DNA of 10,955 nt from Acanthamoeba lenticulata (lineage: Eukaryota; Discosea; Longamoebia; Acanthamoebidae), in the NCBI GenBank assembly GCA_002179805.1, contig NAVB01002530.1, positions 1 through 10,955 of the forward strand, read 5' to 3'. The position numbers and the translations under genes were made by a program. Below are positions 9,278 through 10,955 of the stretch, one piece after another. Positions within the stretch are counted from its first letter, which is position 1; every line of letters starts with the position of its first letter. A model generated the notes under the pieces. The model saw nothing but the letters and a program-made list of their open reading frames with translations. It had not been told where the DNA came from and did not search any database.

Positions 9278-9917
9278 CTACACATAGCTGCTATAGCTCT
9301 GTGGTGGAGCCCGGTAGTGAGAAGCTTGATAGTACGGACTCTGGCTGATGTTTGGTTGGCTTGCAACAACATATGTTGTTGAGCTTTTCCGGCAGGCACA
9401 GACCACAAGGCCACCCATAAGAGCAGCGCAGACACAACACCCAAGGCACGACAGGAGCAGCAAAGCCACGACGGAATTCAATCCTGAAGCAAGTGCATCG
9501 AGGTCCTGCAAAGAAGAACACTTAGCAATTAAGCCAACAAGTAAGGTGATGTTGTTTCGCGTACACTGGGGCAAATGTTGTGCGTCCAATGCATGAAATT
9601 GCAACTGTCCGGCCTGCCACACCTGGTTCCATTGCAAGGGAGACAACGGCCCCTTTTGTCATTGTCACCACACCACCCGCACGAACCCTGTAGTGATCAT
9701 GTCAGAAGCCCCACCTTGGTGTTTCTTGTTGGATGATGCCAAGAATGAATCTTACCCGGCATTCAGAGCACTCCATGTGAAGAGGACAAAACACTGGGAT
9801 GACAGAAGCACTTTCAACGTCTGGTTGAAGGGTTTCCGCCGATGCCTCAGTGACATTAGTCTTGACAAGAGCAACTAGGAGGCATAAGGCCAGGCAAAGG
9901 GTGACATGTCTGAACAT
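9278..9917 (-). CDS. Small single-pass membrane protein with a cysteine-rich PSI-like ectodomain
   Basis: Three exons, 9917-9756, 9687-9565 and 9505-9278, join in phase 0 to give 170 residues; I do not recognise a named gene. In order: a signal peptide (about 1-27, with LCLALCLLVALV), a 10-cysteine ectodomain (44-93) with C-x5-C-x2-C-x3-C-G-W-C spacing typical of PSI/plexin repeats, possible N-glycosylation sites at 21 and 73, a transmembrane helix (about 107-133, rich in Cys and Leu) followed by CRK, and a cytosolic tail rich in Tyr, Ser, Pro and Gln ending SSYV. Type I topology is expected. An upstream in-frame ATG at 9989 would bury the signal peptide, so 9917 is preferred. It may be a surface receptor or adhesion protein. 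PSI is inferred from cysteine spacing; Shisa-like proteins have a comparable layout. Confidence 0.75.
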
Positions 9918-10050
9918 GCTGGGTGTGTGTGGTATGCTGTGCAAGGTGTACTGCCTGCTTTTGATCAAAGCCTGGACCAAAGAGCTCACTTCTAGGCCCT
10001 AAGGTGCACCTACTGAAGCTAGCGTCCGCCAGCCAGAAGCTGCTATTCCC

Positions 10051-10063
10051 GGCCAATAAGAAA
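10051..10063 (+). promoter_or_regulatory. GGCCAATAAGAAA direct repeat, copy 1 (CCAAT-type element)
   Basis: An exact 13-base match to copy 2 at 10220-10232. It contains a CCAAT box and is extended to the left as TCCCGGCCAAT, which recurs at 10476-10486. Here it lies 134 bases before the PSI-like ATG and 245 before the Ras-like ATG. Confidence 0.45.
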
Positions 10064-10219
10064 AGACTGCAACTCACATGTATATGCTTCTACGTGAACT
10101 ATTTTGGGCCAGCCAGTCAGGTCACACTGCTGGAGTTAAGAAAAGCAATCAATTCCTTACCACGACTGTTTCGTGTCGGCCCTGGTGCAACGTGGTGAAA
10201 AGCCTTGGTTGAATCAACA

Positions 10220-10232
10220 GGCCAATAAGAAA
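10220..10232 (+). promoter_or_regulatory. GGCCAATAAGAAA direct repeat, copy 2 (CCAAT-type element)
   Basis: Exact 13-base copy of the element at 10051-10063, 76 bases before the Ras-like start codon. The spacing suits a proximal promoter element on the + strand. Confidence 0.45.
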
Positions 10233-10307
10233 TCAAAACCGCAACACAACATTTGTTTAATAACAATTTTTCTCGCTTTTATGTTAAACAACCAAAACAA
10301 GCCCGCA

Positions 10308-10955
10308 ATGGAGAAGAGGAAGAGGGGCTCTATAGAAGAGCGAAGGTTGATGCTCTTGGGCTCGGGCGTCGGCAAGAGCGTTTTCAAGATTAGGATGGTG
10401 CAACATATCTTCGTGGAGGACTACGGCACATGCACCACCTTTGTTTTTCAGTCCTTCAGTCCCTAACGCTGTTCATCCCGGCCAATGAATGAATGAATGC
10501 ATTGTTTGTGCAGACCCGACCATAGAGGATTCGTATCGGAAGCAACTCACTGTGGACGGTGTCACCTGTGTCGTGCTGGTAAGCGACCCACCTGCGTTGG
10601 CCGACTTGACAGAGGACATCAAGAACAGTGAGGGCTTCCTCCTGCTCTTTTCCATCACTTCGCGCGCTTCCTTTGAGCAAGTGAGCTCGTTCAGGCAGAG
10701 AGTTCTCGACATCAAGCAAGTCAACGAGGACCAAGCTCACCAAGTGCCGATGGTGATGGTGGGCACCAAGTGCGACCTCGAGAACATGCGCGAGGTCTCG
10801 ACAAAGGAGGCGGCCGAGCTTGCCGATAAGTTTGGATGCAAATACCTGGAAGCGTCTTCCAAGATGGGGATCAACGTGGATGAATCCTTCTTCGAGATCA
10901 TCCGTGCGGTCCGGAGGAGACAAGAGGAACTCGAACAACAAGAGAATGAAAGAAG
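10308..10955 (+). CDS. Divergent Ras-family GTPase-like protein, C-terminus off window; possibly a decaying copy
   Basis: Ras proteins are membrane-bound GTP switches. Exon 1 is 10308-10425 and exon 2 is 10514 to the edge, joined in phase 1, giving about 186 residues without a stop. Features: P-loop GSGVGKS, switch I EDYDPTIEDSYRKQ (typical Ras effector loop), G4 as GTKCDL, G5 as EASSK, and a charged helix before the missing C-terminus (CAAX not visible). Oddities: aligned to Ras, P-loop position 10 is Leu and position 12 is Ser, and the DTAGQE of switch II is replaced by DPPALA with about four residues missing. The only frame-keeping donor of intron 1 is GC. The start at 10308 has G at -3 and +4; an in-frame ATG at 10281 has a poorer context. 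Ras family is sure; a working GTPase is doubtful, and it may be a pseudo-GTPase or an early pseudogene. Confidence 0.82.
10426..10513 (+). other. Ras-like intron 1, inferred GC-AG type
   Basis: Joining TACG at 10425 to ACCCGACC at 10514 recreates the invariant DYDPTIEDSY loop of Ras. This makes the intron start GCACAT and end GTGCAG. A CTAAC branch motif lies at 10463-10467. No GT donor nearby keeps the frame. Without splicing, translation stops at 10466 after the P-loop exon. Confidence 0.7.
10484..10499 (+). repeat. AATG x4 microsatellite in the Ras-like intron
   Basis: Four exact copies of AATG directly follow a TCCCGGCC sequence, inside the intron and 14 bases before its acceptor. Confidence 0.8.

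Larger units (their letters stand above)
9918..10307. promoter_or_regulatory. Divergent intergenic region between the PSI-like and Ras-like genes
   Basis: These 390 bases hold no convincing gene on either strand. They should contain both promoters. The clearest signal is a 13-base direct repeat that includes GGCCAAT, at 10051 and 10220. The part nearest the Ras-like start (10230-10300) is AT-rich. Confidence 0.5.

Noticed and set aside
9918..10307. A small gene between the PSI-like and Ras-like genes (short + frame starting 10004)
   Set aside because: The 64-codon frame has no family features and spans the CCAAT repeat; it is better read as promoter DNA.
10583..10616. A 34-base intron inside the Ras-like exon 2
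   Set aside because: Borders are good but removal shifts the frame out of the conserved IKNSEGF sequence, and the length is well below all other introns here. Kept only as a possible relic.
1..10955. tRNA, rRNA, transposon or viral genes
   Set aside because: I found no cloverleaf-like gene, rRNA motif, terminal inverted repeat, transposase or viral protein motif by eye on either strand; a tRNA or covariance-model scan could not be run.

Overview
The window is a gene-dense piece of a eukaryotic nuclear genome: GC-rich coding sequence, many short introns (59-117 bases, 26 inferred in coding regions) and short intergenic gaps. Intron density, codon use and gene content suggest a free-living amoebozoan of the Acanthamoeba type. 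This is inferred from style and content; no species marker is present. All gene models were assembled by hand from splice signals, reading frame and family motifs, with no transcript support.

Layout. Minus strand, head to tail from right to left: AP-2 sigma (4819-4391, one exon), a cullin N-terminal protein (4186-2911, 8 exons) and the start of Nap1/Hem (2622 to beyond the left edge, 5 exons seen). Plus strand, divergent from AP-2 sigma across 213 bases: a 12-exon XRN-family 5'-3' exoribonuclease (5033-9137) with a D/E tract and a long RGG tail. Convergent to it: a small secreted or membrane protein with a cysteine-rich PSI-like ectodomain (9917-9278, minus). Divergent from that across 390 bases: a Ras-family gene (10308 to beyond the right edge) that lacks a normal switch II.

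How they fit together. Nap1 (SCAR/WAVE actin regulation), AP-2 sigma (clathrin endocytosis) and XRN (RNA decay or termination) look like ordinary housekeeping genes, and no operon-like or defence-like system is visible. The most unusual items are the cullin that stops after about 250 residues, the Ras-like gene with a degenerate G3 motif and a GC splice donor, a strong bias to GT[A/G]C splice donors, and a recurring GGCCAAT motif upstream of genes.
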